A stretch of DNA of 12,879 bases from CAIKZY01 sp044345075 (GCA_044345075.1 JBIJBU010000046.1:1-12879); one strand, 5' to 3'; positions 5,385 to 12,072 are shown, numbered from the stretch's first letter. Notes: generated by a model not told the origin, from the sequence alone. Numbers and translations are program-made.

Positions 5385-6773
5385 CTACCGACGAGTAGCA
5401 ACTTTGCGCCAGCCGGCGCCAAGCAATCCCATGACCCCGCCAGGGGCAATAAGCACGACCAGCACGAGGAGGAGTCCGTAGGCCAGGCTGGGCAGGCTAT
5501 TGGTGACCTGCTCGCTCCAGCCCCGCTCACCTGCCAGATTCGATACCGCTGCAGGCAGGCCCACGAGCAGCACTGCGCCGATCACCGCGCCGAGGAGTGA
5601 GCCACGGCCGCCCAGCACTACGCCCACGAGCAAGGAGAGTGACAGGGCAACGCCATAGGCCCCAGGGCCGACATAGGTCAGGATCTGGGCGAAGACGGCA
5701 CCGGCCAGGGCAGCGAACAGACTGCTGACCACGAACGCCGACACCTTCGAGGCCGCTGGCGAGATGCCCGAGAGCGCCGCGGCGATCGGATCATCACGGA
5801 CGGCCTTCCAGACCCGACCCTGCCGCCCGCGCACCAGGTTCAGTGCGATGAAGCCGGCGATGCAGGCCACGGCGATCGACACCGAGGCCTGCCACTGCTC
5901 GAGCACGAAACCGACATCGGTGACAGTGCCCGAGGGAGTCGAGGAGATCGCGGAGGGAGACGGAAGTGGGGCGGTCTCACCCGAGTCAGCTGACCCTGCG
6001 CCCGTGACATCATCGACAGTCAGCATGTCGTCGGGTGCGGTCGTTCCGGTGACGTCGTCAACGGTGAGCATGTCTTCCGATGAAGCAGAGCCCGTCACGT
6101 CATCGACCGTGAGCATGTCTTCTGATGTACCCGCACCGGTGACGTCGTCGACCGTGAGCATGTCCTCGGAACCGGCAACATCCGAGGACGACGAGGTTCC
6201 GCCCGAGAGCGCCGCTTCCAGGGCCGCAGCATCAGTCTCGGCAGCGGCGTCGACCTCAGCTGCACTGTCAGCTGCGTAGCCACCCTCGGGGTACGGCACC
6301 GTGATCATCAGGCCCTGGCTTCCGCCGAGCAGGCCGGGGAATCGCGCGGCAATGGACGGAAGGCCGACGGCGATGCCAAGCGTGAGGCCAGCGAGATAGG
6401 GGCCTCGCAATCGCGCGGCAAGCAGTCCAATGATCAAGCCGGCGATCACTCCCCCAAGACCGGCGAAGATCACCGAGTACACGGCGTTCCACTGCATGCC
6501 CAGGATCGGCACCGTCTGCCAGTTGAGACTGGTCACGGCGAAGACGTAACCGCCCACGGCCATCAACGCGCCATTGCCGAGCGAGACCTGCCCGGAGAGG
6601 CCGACCAGGATCACCATGCCGAACATTGCCGTGGCGTACATCGCCGCAAGTGCGAGGTAGTAGCTCACTAGCGGTTCGACCATGAAGTTCAGACGTGACA
6701 GGACGAACCAGATCACGATGAACAGCGGTGCGTGAACAAGTAGTCGGGAATTGCGCAGCCAAGTAGGCATCAC
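5385..6773 (-). CDS. livM: Branched-chain amino-acid ABC transporter permease LivM with acidic repeat insertion
   Basis: Membrane permease that pairs with LivH to form the import channel. It has 462 residues, against about 300-360 for most LivM proteins. Conserved family parts are GQVSLGNGALMAVGGY (61-76), GGSQGLMI (150-157), the cytoplasmic coupling (EAA-type) loop GRVWKAVRDDPIAAALSGI (319-337) and GGRGSLLGAVIGA (388-400). Several hydrophobic spans lie on both sides of the insertion. The extra length is an insertion at about residues 162-288 after GGSQGL. It is rich in Asp, Glu, Ala, Ser and Thr, has no Lys or Arg, and contains four 15-residue repeats. By family topology this loop faces outside. 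The GTG start overlaps the livH stop by 1 nt (TAGTG), implying translational coupling; ATG 6770, the next codon, is an alternative. Confidence 0.93.
   Translation of the reverse strand: MMPTWLRNSRLLVHAPLFIVIWFVLSRLNFMVEPLVSYYLALAAMYATAMFGMVILVGLSGQVSLGNGALMAVGGYVFAVTSLNWQTVPILGMQWNAVYSVIFAGLGGVIAGLIIGLLAARLRGPYLAGLTLGIAVGLPSIAARFPGLLGGSQGLMITVPYPEGGYAADSAAEVDAAAETDAAALEAALSGGTSSSSDVAGSEDMLTVDDVTGAGTSEDMLTVDDVTGSASSEDMLTVDDVTGTTAPDDMLTVDDVTGAGSADSGETAPLPSPSAISSTPSGTVTDVGFVLEQWQASVSIAVACIAGFIALNLVRGRQGRVWKAVRDDPIAAALSGISPAASKVSAFVVSSLFAALAGAVFAQILTYVGPGAYGVALSLSLLVGVVLGGRGSLLGAVIGAVLLVGLPAAVSNLAGERGWSEQVTNSLPSLAYGLLLVLVVLIAPGGVMGLLGAGWRKVATRR
5991..6170 (-). repeat. Four 45-bp (15-residue) in-frame tandem repeats inside livM
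   Basis: Residues 202-216, 217-231, 232-246 and 247-261 of LivM repeat with an exact 15-residue period. Each unit is [SP][ED]DMLTVDDVTG plus a variable triplet of small residues (AGT, SAS, TTA, AGS). The decapeptide DMLTVDDVTG is identical in all four. At DNA level the units differ at many synonymous third positions. Each repeat carries four acidic residues and no basic residue. Confidence 0.97.
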
Positions 6774-7651
6774 TACACCGCCCTCGACTTACCGCGACCG
6801 AAAACGCCGCCGGGGCGCACAACCAAGGTGATCGCCAGCAGGATCAGCACGATGATCGGCGCATCGCCGGCCTCGCCGTAACCCGTCACGAGAGCAAGCA
6901 CCAGCCCTGTGCCAATTCCGAATGCCACGGCGCCGATGAGACTATCGAGGCCGCCGACCACCGCAGCGGTGAAGGCGAAGATCAGCAGGATGTCGAAACT
7001 GTTCGGAGACAGGCTTGCTGTGGGTGCGACGAGCACACCGGCCACTGCTCCCACGACACCGGCCAGTGCCCAGCCGAATGCCAGCATGCGATTAACGCGG
7101 ATACCCGAGAGCTTCGCGACCTCGGGATTAAAAGCCGAGGCACGCATGGAAAGTCCGAGTGATGTGCGAGTGAACAGCAGCGTGAGCGCAACGACTAGCA
7201 CTGCAGTGACGGCGTAGACGAGAACGTCGTACCAGGAGATCGGCCAGATGCGTCCGGCGATCTCAAGGCCGTTGTTCGCGACCGGCGGTGGGAAGGACTG
7301 CGGCTCACCGCCCCAGATCATGGACGCGAGCGCCTGCAAGGAGATGAGGACACCGAAGGTCGCAATGATCGAGCCCGACGTATCGAGCCGCTGTACCGGG
7401 CGTAGCACGAGTGCGTAGACGATGAGGCCGAGGATGCCTCCGCCCACCAGGCCGGCAAGCAGGGCGAGGAACCACGATCCTGTCGACTGCTGCACGGCCA
7501 AGGCGATGAAAGTCGTGAACATCGCCTGGCCGACCTGCGCGAAATTCACGATTCGAGTCGAGCGCCAGACCAGAACAAGAGCGAGCGCGAACAACGCGAT
7601 GACCGCACCGCTGGAGAACCCACCAAGGAGGTAGTCGATGAATGTCGTCAT
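6773..7651 (-). CDS. livH: Branched-chain amino-acid ABC transporter permease LivH
   Basis: Second permease of the importer, with 292 residues, normal for LivH. It begins MTTFIDYLLGGFSSGAVIAL, the typical LivH opening, followed by a first hydrophobic segment to about residue 28. NFAQVGQAMF (36-45) is the family NFAhG-like motif. A cytoplasmic coupling loop lies around 163-184 (TSLGLSMRASAFNPEVAKLSGI region) and VVGGLDSLIGAVAFG lies at 231-245. About eight hydrophobic spans are visible. The gene starts 8 nt after livF with no strong Shine-Dalgarno, and its stop codon overlaps the livM GTG, so translation is probably coupled along the operon. No unusual insertions are present, in contrast to LivM. 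Confidence 0.95.
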   Translation of the reverse strand: MTTFIDYLLGGFSSGAVIALFALALVLVWRSTRIVNFAQVGQAMFTTFIALAVQQSTGSWFLALLAGLVGGGILGLIVYALVLRPVQRLDTSGSIIATFGVLISLQALASMIWGGEPQSFPPPVANNGLEIAGRIWPISWYDVLVYAVTAVLVVALTLLFTRTSLGLSMRASAFNPEVAKLSGIRVNRMLAFGWALAGVVGAVAGVLVAPTASLSPNSFDILLIFAFTAAVVGGLDSLIGAVAFGIGTGLVLALVTGYGEAGDAPIIVLILLAITLVVRPGGVFGRGKSRAV

Positions 7652-7659
7652 GTCAGCGC

Positions 7660-8364
7660 CTACGACCCGAGGTACGCATCGCGTAGTTCGTCATCGGCCG
7701 CGATCTCTTCCGCAGTGCCGACCCGTACGACTGTGCCGAGGTTCATGATGATGCCAGTCGTGGCCACGCGAAGCGCTGTCACTGCGTTCTGTTCCACCAG
7801 CAGAACTGCGAGGTTCTTCTCTCGCGCCAACTGATTCACCAGTTGCAGGATTTGCGTCACGATCAACGGCGCGAGTCCGAGTGACGGCTCATCGAGAAGC
7901 AGACAGGTCGGATCGCACATCAGTGCGCGACCGATAGCCAATTGCTGACGCTCGCCACCACTGAGGGTGTCGGATCGCATGCGCCGACGCTCGGCCAGCA
8001 CGGGGAACATGTCGTAGATCTCGGCCGAGGTGGCCTTGCGCTCTGCACTCGGACGCCAGAGTCCGCCCAGATGCAGGTTCTCCTCGACGGTGAGCTCGGG
8101 GATCGTGGAACGCCCTTCAGGAATCAACGCCAGGCCGGAGCGCACGATGTCCTCGGGCGCGCGACCGGTGACCTGAACACCATCGAGCTCGGCCGAGCCG
8201 GATTGAGGCTTCACCAGACCCGCAAGTGTGCGCATCAAGGTGGACTTGCCTGCGCCATTGGCACCGATCACCGCGGTGACCTCACCACGCGGCACGACAA
8301 GGCTCACGCTGTCGAGTGCCTGAACTGCACCGAAGCTGACGCTCAGTTGCTTGACCTCAAGCAT
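7660..8364 (-). CDS. livF: Branched-chain amino-acid ABC transporter ATP-binding protein LivF
   Basis: Cytoplasmic ATPase that drives the importer together with LivG. It has 234 residues, normal for LivF. The Walker A motif is GANGAGKST (34-42). The signature LSGGERQQ (134-141) is intact. Walker B is CLLLDEPSLGLAP (154-166). The switch region reads LLVEQN, with Gln in place of the H-loop His; this substitution is usual in LivF proteins. The ATG overlaps the livG stop by 1 nt (TGATG), a typical coupled junction. With its canonical signature, LivF supplies the complete composite site partner for LivG Walker A. Confidence 0.96.
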   Translation of the reverse strand: MLEVKQLSVSFGAVQALDSVSLVVPRGEVTAVIGANGAGKSTLMRTLAGLVKPQSGSAELDGVQVTGRAPEDIVRSGLALIPEGRSTIPELTVEENLHLGGLWRPSAERKATSAEIYDMFPVLAERRRMRSDTLSGGERQQLAIGRALMCDPTCLLLDEPSLGLAPLIVTQILQLVNQLAREKNLAVLLVEQNAVTALRVATTGIIMNLGTVVRVGTAEEIAADDELRDAYLGS

Positions 8365-9146
8365 CAGACGGCCTCCTCGTGTCCGAGGTATGCCTCAAGA
8401 ACCGCGGGGTTGTTGCGGATCTCCTCGGGTGTGCCAGAAGCGATGACCTTGCCGGCATCGAGTACCCAGATCAGGTCGCAGACGTTCATGACGAGATCCA
8501 TGTGATGCTCGACCAGCAGCACGGTGCGTTGCGGTGTCCAGCTGCGAATGAGTGCGCCGAGCTCGGCAATATCTCCAACGCTCACGCCGCCGGCGGGCTC
8601 GTCAAGAAGAACGATCGAGGGATCACTCACGAGCGCACGCGCAAGCGCCACTCTCTTCTGCACCGGATACGGAAGCTCGGCGGGCAGTCGATCGCGTGCA
8701 TCGGCAACGTCAAGTTCATCCATCACTGCGAGCGCTCGTTCGCGCAAGCGAGTGGTGCGCGAATCCGCCCACGGCATCGCGAGTCCATCGGCGATGATGC
8801 CGGTGCGGATTGAAGATGAGCCACCGAGCATGACGTTGTCGAGCGCGGTCAAGGATGCGAACAGCCCGACACCCTGCAGGGTTCGCGAAACGCCAAGCTT
8901 GGTGAGTCGCTGAGGACGGATGCGGCGCTGCTGAGCACCGTTGATAGTCACGGTTCCGGAGTCGGCGGAGAGGAAACCTGAGAGCACGTTGAACACCGTG
9001 GTCTTGCCGGCGCCGTTCGGACCGATCAGACCGGTGACAGCACCCTTGGGCACGTCGATGCTCACGGAGTCGAGAATCTGCAGCCCGGAGAGTCGAATCG
9101 AGATGTCACGAAGTGAGATCGCCGAATCAGCCGGCACCCCGCTCAT
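8364..9146 (-). CDS. livG: Branched-chain amino-acid ABC transporter ATP-binding protein LivG
   Basis: The other ATPase of the importer, with 260 residues from ATG 9146. Walker A is GPNGAGKTT (42-50), the Q-loop glutamine is in RTLQGVGLF (88-95), Walker B is IVLLDEPAGG (178-187), and the H-loop is LLVEHHMDLVM (210-220), the hallmark of LivG. The ABC signature is degenerate: LPYPVQKRVALARAL (158-172) where LivG normally has L-S/A-Y-G-Q-Q; the glycine is Pro. The start is chosen because homology begins at SAISLRDISIRLSG and GGAG lies 4 nt upstream. A longer frame to 9338 runs backwards through the rplA terminator and is rejected. This is the first gene of the importer operon. Confidence 0.94.
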   Translation of the reverse strand: MSGVPADSAISLRDISIRLSGLQILDSVSIDVPKGAVTGLIGPNGAGKTTVFNVLSGFLSADSGTVTINGAQQRRIRPQRLTKLGVSRTLQGVGLFASLTALDNVMLGGSSSIRTGIIADGLAMPWADSRTTRLRERALAVMDELDVADARDRLPAELPYPVQKRVALARALVSDPSIVLLDEPAGGVSVGDIAELGALIRSWTPQRTVLLVEHHMDLVMNVCDLIWVLDAGKVIASGTPEEIRNNPAVLEAYLGHEEAV

Positions 9147-9197
9147 GTGACTCCGTCCATCACCCGTTGATTCACCCTGCCCCTTTGGCGGTCCTCC

Positions 9198-9226
9198 AGT
9201 CTGTCGCGAGCACCGTGGTCGGTCAA
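9198..9226 (-). promoter_or_regulatory. Candidate liv operon promoter (TTGACC, 17-bp spacer, CAGACT)
   Basis: TTGACC (9226-9221) is followed 17 bp later by CAGACT (9203-9198). The -10 lacks the first T, so the match is modest. It is the only good -35 between the rplA terminator and livG, where a promoter is expected. The 5' end would be near 9191, giving a leader of about 45 nt. Confidence 0.35.
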
Positions 9227-9236
9227 TCATTTCGGG

Positions 9237-9274
9237 ACAAAACGAAGGAGGGGCAGCCATCGGCTGCCCCTCCT
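9237..9274 (-). terminator. Intrinsic terminator after rplA
   Basis: A perfect 13-bp stem (9262-9274 with 9246-9258, AGGAGGGGCAGCC and its complement) has a 3-nt loop and is followed in RNA by UUCGUUUUG. It begins 17 nt after the rplA stop. It ends the secE/nusG/rplKA transcript and insulates the importer genes from it. Confidence 0.92.
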
Positions 9275-9291
9275 CGATACGTGCGTGACGA

Positions 9292-10005
9292 CTAGATGTC
9301 GTCCTCAGCAGTGAGGTTCTTGACGCGGTTGGAGTCAACCTGCACGCCCGGACCCATGGTCGAGGAGAAGGTTGCCTTCTTGATGTAACGACCCTTGGCC
9401 GCGGACGGCTTCAGGCGCAGAACCTCGTCGAGGGCTGCTGCGTAGTTCTCGACGAGCTGGGTCTCGGTGAACGAGGCCTTGCCGATCGGGAACTGCAGGT
9501 TGGAGTGCTTGTCGACACGGAACTCGATCTTGCCGCCCTTGATGTCATCGACTGCCTTCGCGACATCCATGGTGACGGTGCCGGTCTTCGGGTTCGGCAT
9601 CAGGCCACGCGGGCCAAGCACCTTGCCCAGGGTTCCGACCTTGCCCATGAGATCGGGCGTGCAGACGGCTGCGTCGAAATCAGTCCAGCCTCCGCGCACC
9701 TTCTCGATGAGCTCATCGGAACCGACGAAGTCGGCTCCTGCTGCGCGTGCTTCATCAGCCTTCTCGCCGTTGGCGAAGACCAGGACCCGGGCGGTCTTGC
9801 CGGTGCCGTGCGGAAGGTTGACGGTGCCACGCACCATCTGGTCAGCCTTGCGAGGGTCAACGCCCAGACGCATGGAGACCTCAACGGTCGGATCGAACTT
9901 CTGTGCAACGCCAGCCTTGACGAGACGAACGGCCGAGAGCGGTGAGTACAGCTCGTCGGGATTGATCATCTCAGCGGCGGCGCGGTATGCCTTGCTGCGC
10001 TTCAT
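9292..10005 (-). CDS. rplA: 50S ribosomal protein L1
   Basis: L1 binds 23S rRNA at the L1 stalk, moves deacylated tRNA through the E site, and in many bacteria represses its own operon by binding the rplKA mRNA. It has 237 residues, full length for actinobacteria. It begins MKRSKAYRAAAEMI. Visible motifs are VRGTVNLPHGTGK (about 58-70), LGKVLGPRGLMPNPKTGTVT (about 126-145, the family signature) and KHSNLQFPIGKASF. The ATG is supported by AAGGAG 6 nt upstream. It follows rplK by 74 nt and is the last gene before a strong terminator. Confidence 0.98.
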   Translation of the reverse strand: MKRSKAYRAAAEMINPDELYSPLSAVRLVKAGVAQKFDPTVEVSMRLGVDPRKADQMVRGTVNLPHGTGKTARVLVFANGEKADEARAAGADFVGSDELIEKVRGGWTDFDAAVCTPDLMGKVGTLGKVLGPRGLMPNPKTGTVTMDVAKAVDDIKGGKIEFRVDKHSNLQFPIGKASFTETQLVENYAAALDEVLRLKPSAAKGRYIKKATFSSTMGPGVQVDSNRVKNLTAEDDI

Positions 10006-10079
10006 TGTCTGCTCCTTCGCAGTGTGTGGTTAGTGAGCCGCGCAGGCTCTCCCACGTGAATCGGATTTTGGGGTTTCCG

Positions 10080-10511
10080 TTAGGAAACGGTGATGCCCAT
10101 CTGACGAGCGGTGCCCTCGATGATCTTCATCGCGGCATCGATGTCATTGGCATTGAGATCGGGCATCTTGGTGGTGGCGATCTCGCGGACCTGATCCTGC
10201 GTGATGGATCCGGCCTTGACCTTGTGCGGCTCGCCCGAGCCCTTCTCCAGGCCAGCGGCCTTGAGAATCAGGCGGGATGCCGGCGGGGTCTTCAGGACGA
10301 AGTCGAAAGTGCGGTCTTCGTAGACCGTGATCTCGACGGGGATGATGTTGCCGCGCTGGGATTCCGTGGCCGCGTTGTAAGCCTTGCAGAATTCCATGAT
10401 GTTGACGCCGTGCTGGCCAAGTGCAGGGCCAACGGGCGGCGCGGGGTTAGCGGCGCCTGCCTGAATTTGGAGCTTGATCAGGCCGGCAACCTTCTTCTTC
10501 TTGGGTGCCAT
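10080..10511 (-). CDS. rplK: 50S ribosomal protein L11
   Basis: L11 binds the GTPase-associated region of 23S rRNA near the stalk and is needed for factor-dependent GTP hydrolysis and for RelA sensing in many bacteria. It has 143 residues, normal length. It begins MAPKKKKVAGLIKLQI, followed by the Pro-rich PAPPVGPALGQHGVNIMEF (about 24-41) that forms the switch for thiostrepton-type antibiotics, and IEGTARQMGI near the C terminus. ATG 10511 is chosen from homology; the nearest Shine-Dalgarno (AAGGA) is 11 nt upstream, a long spacing. A longer in-frame start at 10607 is not conserved-looking and is rejected. Confidence 0.97.
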   Translation of the reverse strand: MAPKKKKVAGLIKLQIQAGAANPAPPVGPALGQHGVNIMEFCKAYNAATESQRGNIIPVEITVYEDRTFDFVLKTPPASRLILKAAGLEKGSGEPHKVKAGSITQDQVREIATTKMPDLNANDIDAAMKIIEGTARQMGITVS

Positions 10512-10540
10512 GGTGATTCGGGTCCTTACCTGTGTGATTA

Positions 10541-10592
10541 CCTCGCGAGTTCCCCGCGAGGGACGAGCTAACCGCCGGATCGTGCTCGGCGG
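10541..10592 (-). promoter_or_regulatory. Paired hairpins in the nusG-rplK gap
   Basis: Two GC-rich hairpins lie between nusG and rplK. One is CCGCCG/CGGCGG (10592-10587 with 10577-10572), the other CCTCGCG/CGCGAGG (10561-10555 with 10547-10541). Neither has a U-tract, so they do not look like terminators. A structured leader before rplK would fit L1 autoregulation as known in E. coli, but I cannot identify an L1-binding motif with confidence. Confidence 0.35.
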
Positions 10593-10625
10593 GGTCATGC
10601 AATCCACGGGTTACCCCGCAGAAGT

Positions 10626-11474
10626 TCAGTTGTTCTTCTGGATCTGGCTGAAGGCGAGCTCGACCGGGGTCTCGCGGCCGAAGATCTCGACCAGGCCGGT
10701 GACCTTCTGCGCTTCGATGTTGATCTCGGAGATCGAGGCGTGCAAGGTGGCGAAGGGGCCATCGACCACTGTGACCGAGTCGCCGATCGAGAAGTCGATT
10801 TCGATAGCCGGTGCACTCGATGCCGAGCCACCCGAACTTGCGGGCGAACCGGGTGCGCCTGCCTTCTTCTCGGGAACGGGCGCGAGGATCGCGACGACCT
10901 CGTCGAGGGTCAACGGCGCGGGCTGGTGACCGTGACCCACGAAGCCGGTGACGCCAGGAGTGTGGCGCACGACGCCCCATGACTCATCGGTGAGCTCCAT
11001 GCGGACAAGGACGTAACCGGGGAACTTATTGCGACGCACGAGCTTGCGCACGCCACCCTTGATCTCGGTGACCTCTTCCATCGGAACTTCGATCTGGAAG
11101 ATGTAGTCCTCCACGTTGAGGCTGACAAGGCGGCTCTCGAGATTGCCCTTGACCTTGTTCTCGTAGCCGGCGTAGGAGTGAATGACATACCAGTCACCGG
11201 GAGAGATACGCATCTGCTCCTTGAATGCGGCGACAGGATCTTCTTCTTCCTCCTCGGCCTCAACAACGGCCTCAGCGGCGATCTCTGCCTCGATCTCGAT
11301 CACTGCGGCATCCACGATCAGCTCGGCGTCGATCTCTGCATCGAGTGCAGCAGTGGTCACGACATCCGCAGCCGCCGTCTCGGCGATCTCATCCGCGGCG
11401 GACAGCACAGCGGCGACCTCTGCCTCGAAGTCATCAGCGGCGAACTCTTGGTCCAGATCGGACACGGCGGTCAT
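10626..11474 (-). CDS. nusG: Transcription termination/antitermination factor NusG
   Basis: NusG binds the RNA polymerase clamp and couples it to Rho, S10 or ribosomes. It has 282 residues from ATG 11474. Residues 1-84 form an acidic Ala-rich extension with no Lys or Arg, ending in EAEEEEED; acidic N-terminal extensions are common in actinobacterial NusG. The NGN domain spans about 94-200 with WYVIHSYAGYENKVK and NKFPGYVLVRMEL. A 25-residue Gly/Ser/Ala/Pro linker (about 200-224) separates it from the KOW domain (225-282), which contains GDSVTVVDGPFA and FGRETPVEL. Start choice is uncertain: AAGGAG is only 1 nt from ATG 11474, so GTG 11465, 10 nt from the site, may be used. Confidence 0.96.
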   Translation of the reverse strand: MTAVSDLDQEFAADDFEAEVAAVLSAADEIAETAAADVVTTAALDAEIDAELIVDAAVIEIEAEIAAEAVVEAEEEEEDPVAAFKEQMRISPGDWYVIHSYAGYENKVKGNLESRLVSLNVEDYIFQIEVPMEEVTEIKGGVRKLVRRNKFPGYVLVRMELTDESWGVVRHTPGVTGFVGHGHQPAPLTLDEVVAILAPVPEKKAGAPGSPASSGGSASSAPAIEIDFSIGDSVTVVDGPFATLHASISEINIEAQKVTGLVEIFGRETPVELAFSQIQKNN

Positions 11475-11475
11475 T

Positions 11476-11481
11476 CTCCTT
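11476..11481 (-). promoter_or_regulatory. Ribosome binding site with unusual spacing before nusG
   Basis: AAGGAG ends 1 nt before ATG 11474, which is closer than usual. An in-frame GTG at 11465 lies 10 nt after the site. The two starts differ by three residues. Confidence 0.55.
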
Positions 11482-11514
11482 AATAGACGAACAGGGTGGG
11501 GGAAGTGAGCGTGA

Positions 11515-11760
11515 TCATCCGAAGATGAGCAAGACTCCCTTGGTGAAGATGTAGTCGAAGCCGGCAATGATCGCTGCGACGACTGCCACGAACACGATGA
11601 CGATCGTCGTGTAAGCGATCAACTCCTTGCGGGTCGGCCAGATGACCTTGCGGAGCTCGACGACGACCTGGCGAATGAACAGCGCGAGGCGCGAGAAAAT
11701 GTTCCCGCGCGGACGACGCGCGTCGGAGCTCGAACGCTCTGACGTGTCGGTGTCTGTCAT
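11515..11760 (-). CDS. secE: Preprotein translocase subunit SecE
   Basis: Essential small membrane subunit of the SecYEG translocon. It has 81 residues, as expected for the single-helix SecE of Gram-positive bacteria. A hydrophilic Ser/Asp/Arg N terminus is followed by an amphipathic helix with the family signature VVELRKVIWPTRKEL (33-47). One transmembrane segment lies at about 51-70, then a short C-terminal hydrophobic tail. ATG 11760 has AGAAGG 5 nt upstream. It begins 71 nt after tRNA-Trp and ends 40 nt before nusG, the usual actinobacterial order. The frame extends upstream through the tRNA, which is not coding. Confidence 0.96.
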   Translation of the reverse strand: MTDTDTSERSSSDARRPRGNIFSRLALFIRQVVVELRKVIWPTRKELIAYTTIVIVFVAVVAAIIAGFDYIFTKGVLLIFG

Positions 11761-11831
11761 GACTGCCTTCTCTTCGTGTTCACGAGTAGTGCTGGTGGTG
11801 CAACCTGCTGCGCGGTCGTAAGACCGCTCCG

Positions 11832-11904
11832 CAGGGCCGGAGGGACTTGAACCCCCAACCCCCGGTTTTGGAGACCGGTGCTCTGCCAGTTGAGCTACGA
11901 CCCT
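11832..11904 (-). tRNA. tRNA-Trp (anticodon CCA)
   Basis: The 73-nt cloverleaf is complete. The acceptor stem AGGGTCG pairs with CGGCCCT (one U-G pair). The D-arm is GCTC/GAGC and the anticodon stem is CCGGT/ACCGG, with loop CTCCAAA giving anticodon CCA. The T-arm is GGGGG/CCCTC with loop TTCAAGT. The discriminator base is G73, as in bacterial tRNA-Trp. The 3' CCA is not encoded. It precedes secE on the same strand, a conserved actinobacterial arrangement. Confidence 0.98.
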
Positions 11905-11965
11905 TTGTGAGGAGAAGTCGACTGCCTTTGGGCAGGCTGCCGCCAAGCTTCCTTACGGAGGGGTG

Positions 11966-11995
11966 AGTCTACGGCCCCCGCCGAAGGACGGTCCA
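11966..11995 (-). promoter_or_regulatory. Candidate promoter for tRNA-Trp and secE-nusG
   Basis: On the minus strand TGGACC (11995-11990) is followed 18 bp later by TAGACT (11971-11966). Each hexamer matches the consensus at four positions. The start would be about 55 nt upstream of the tRNA. A small CTGCC/GGCAG hairpin sits in the tRNA 5' leader. The 180-nt divergent region 11905-12084 holds nothing else that I can support apart from the aspC upstream signals. Confidence 0.4.
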
Positions 11996-12072
11996 ATCGG
12001 GCATTTCGGGCTGTCCAACGCCCGGATCGACACCCCTACGGATGCCCGATCAGCGCCTCGGAGCGCGCCTGG

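Noticed and set aside
5991..6170. CRISPR-like array of 45-bp units
   Set aside because: The units are contiguous, in frame, differ at synonymous sites and have no unique spacers.
5764..6279. + strand frame with repeated VTSSTVSMSS
   Set aside because: This is the reverse complement of the LivM repeat block. The repeat makes sense in the LivM frame, which continues with conserved permease sequence on both sides.
9147..9338. 64-codon N-terminal extension of LivG
   Set aside because: It reads through the rplA terminator hairpin and into the rplA 3' end. LivG homology begins after ATG 9146.
11761..11946. N-terminal extension of SecE containing VAQLAEHRSPKPGVGGSSPSG
   Set aside because: This is translated tRNA-Trp sequence, a known annotation artefact. 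SecE starts at ATG 11760 with a good ribosome binding site.
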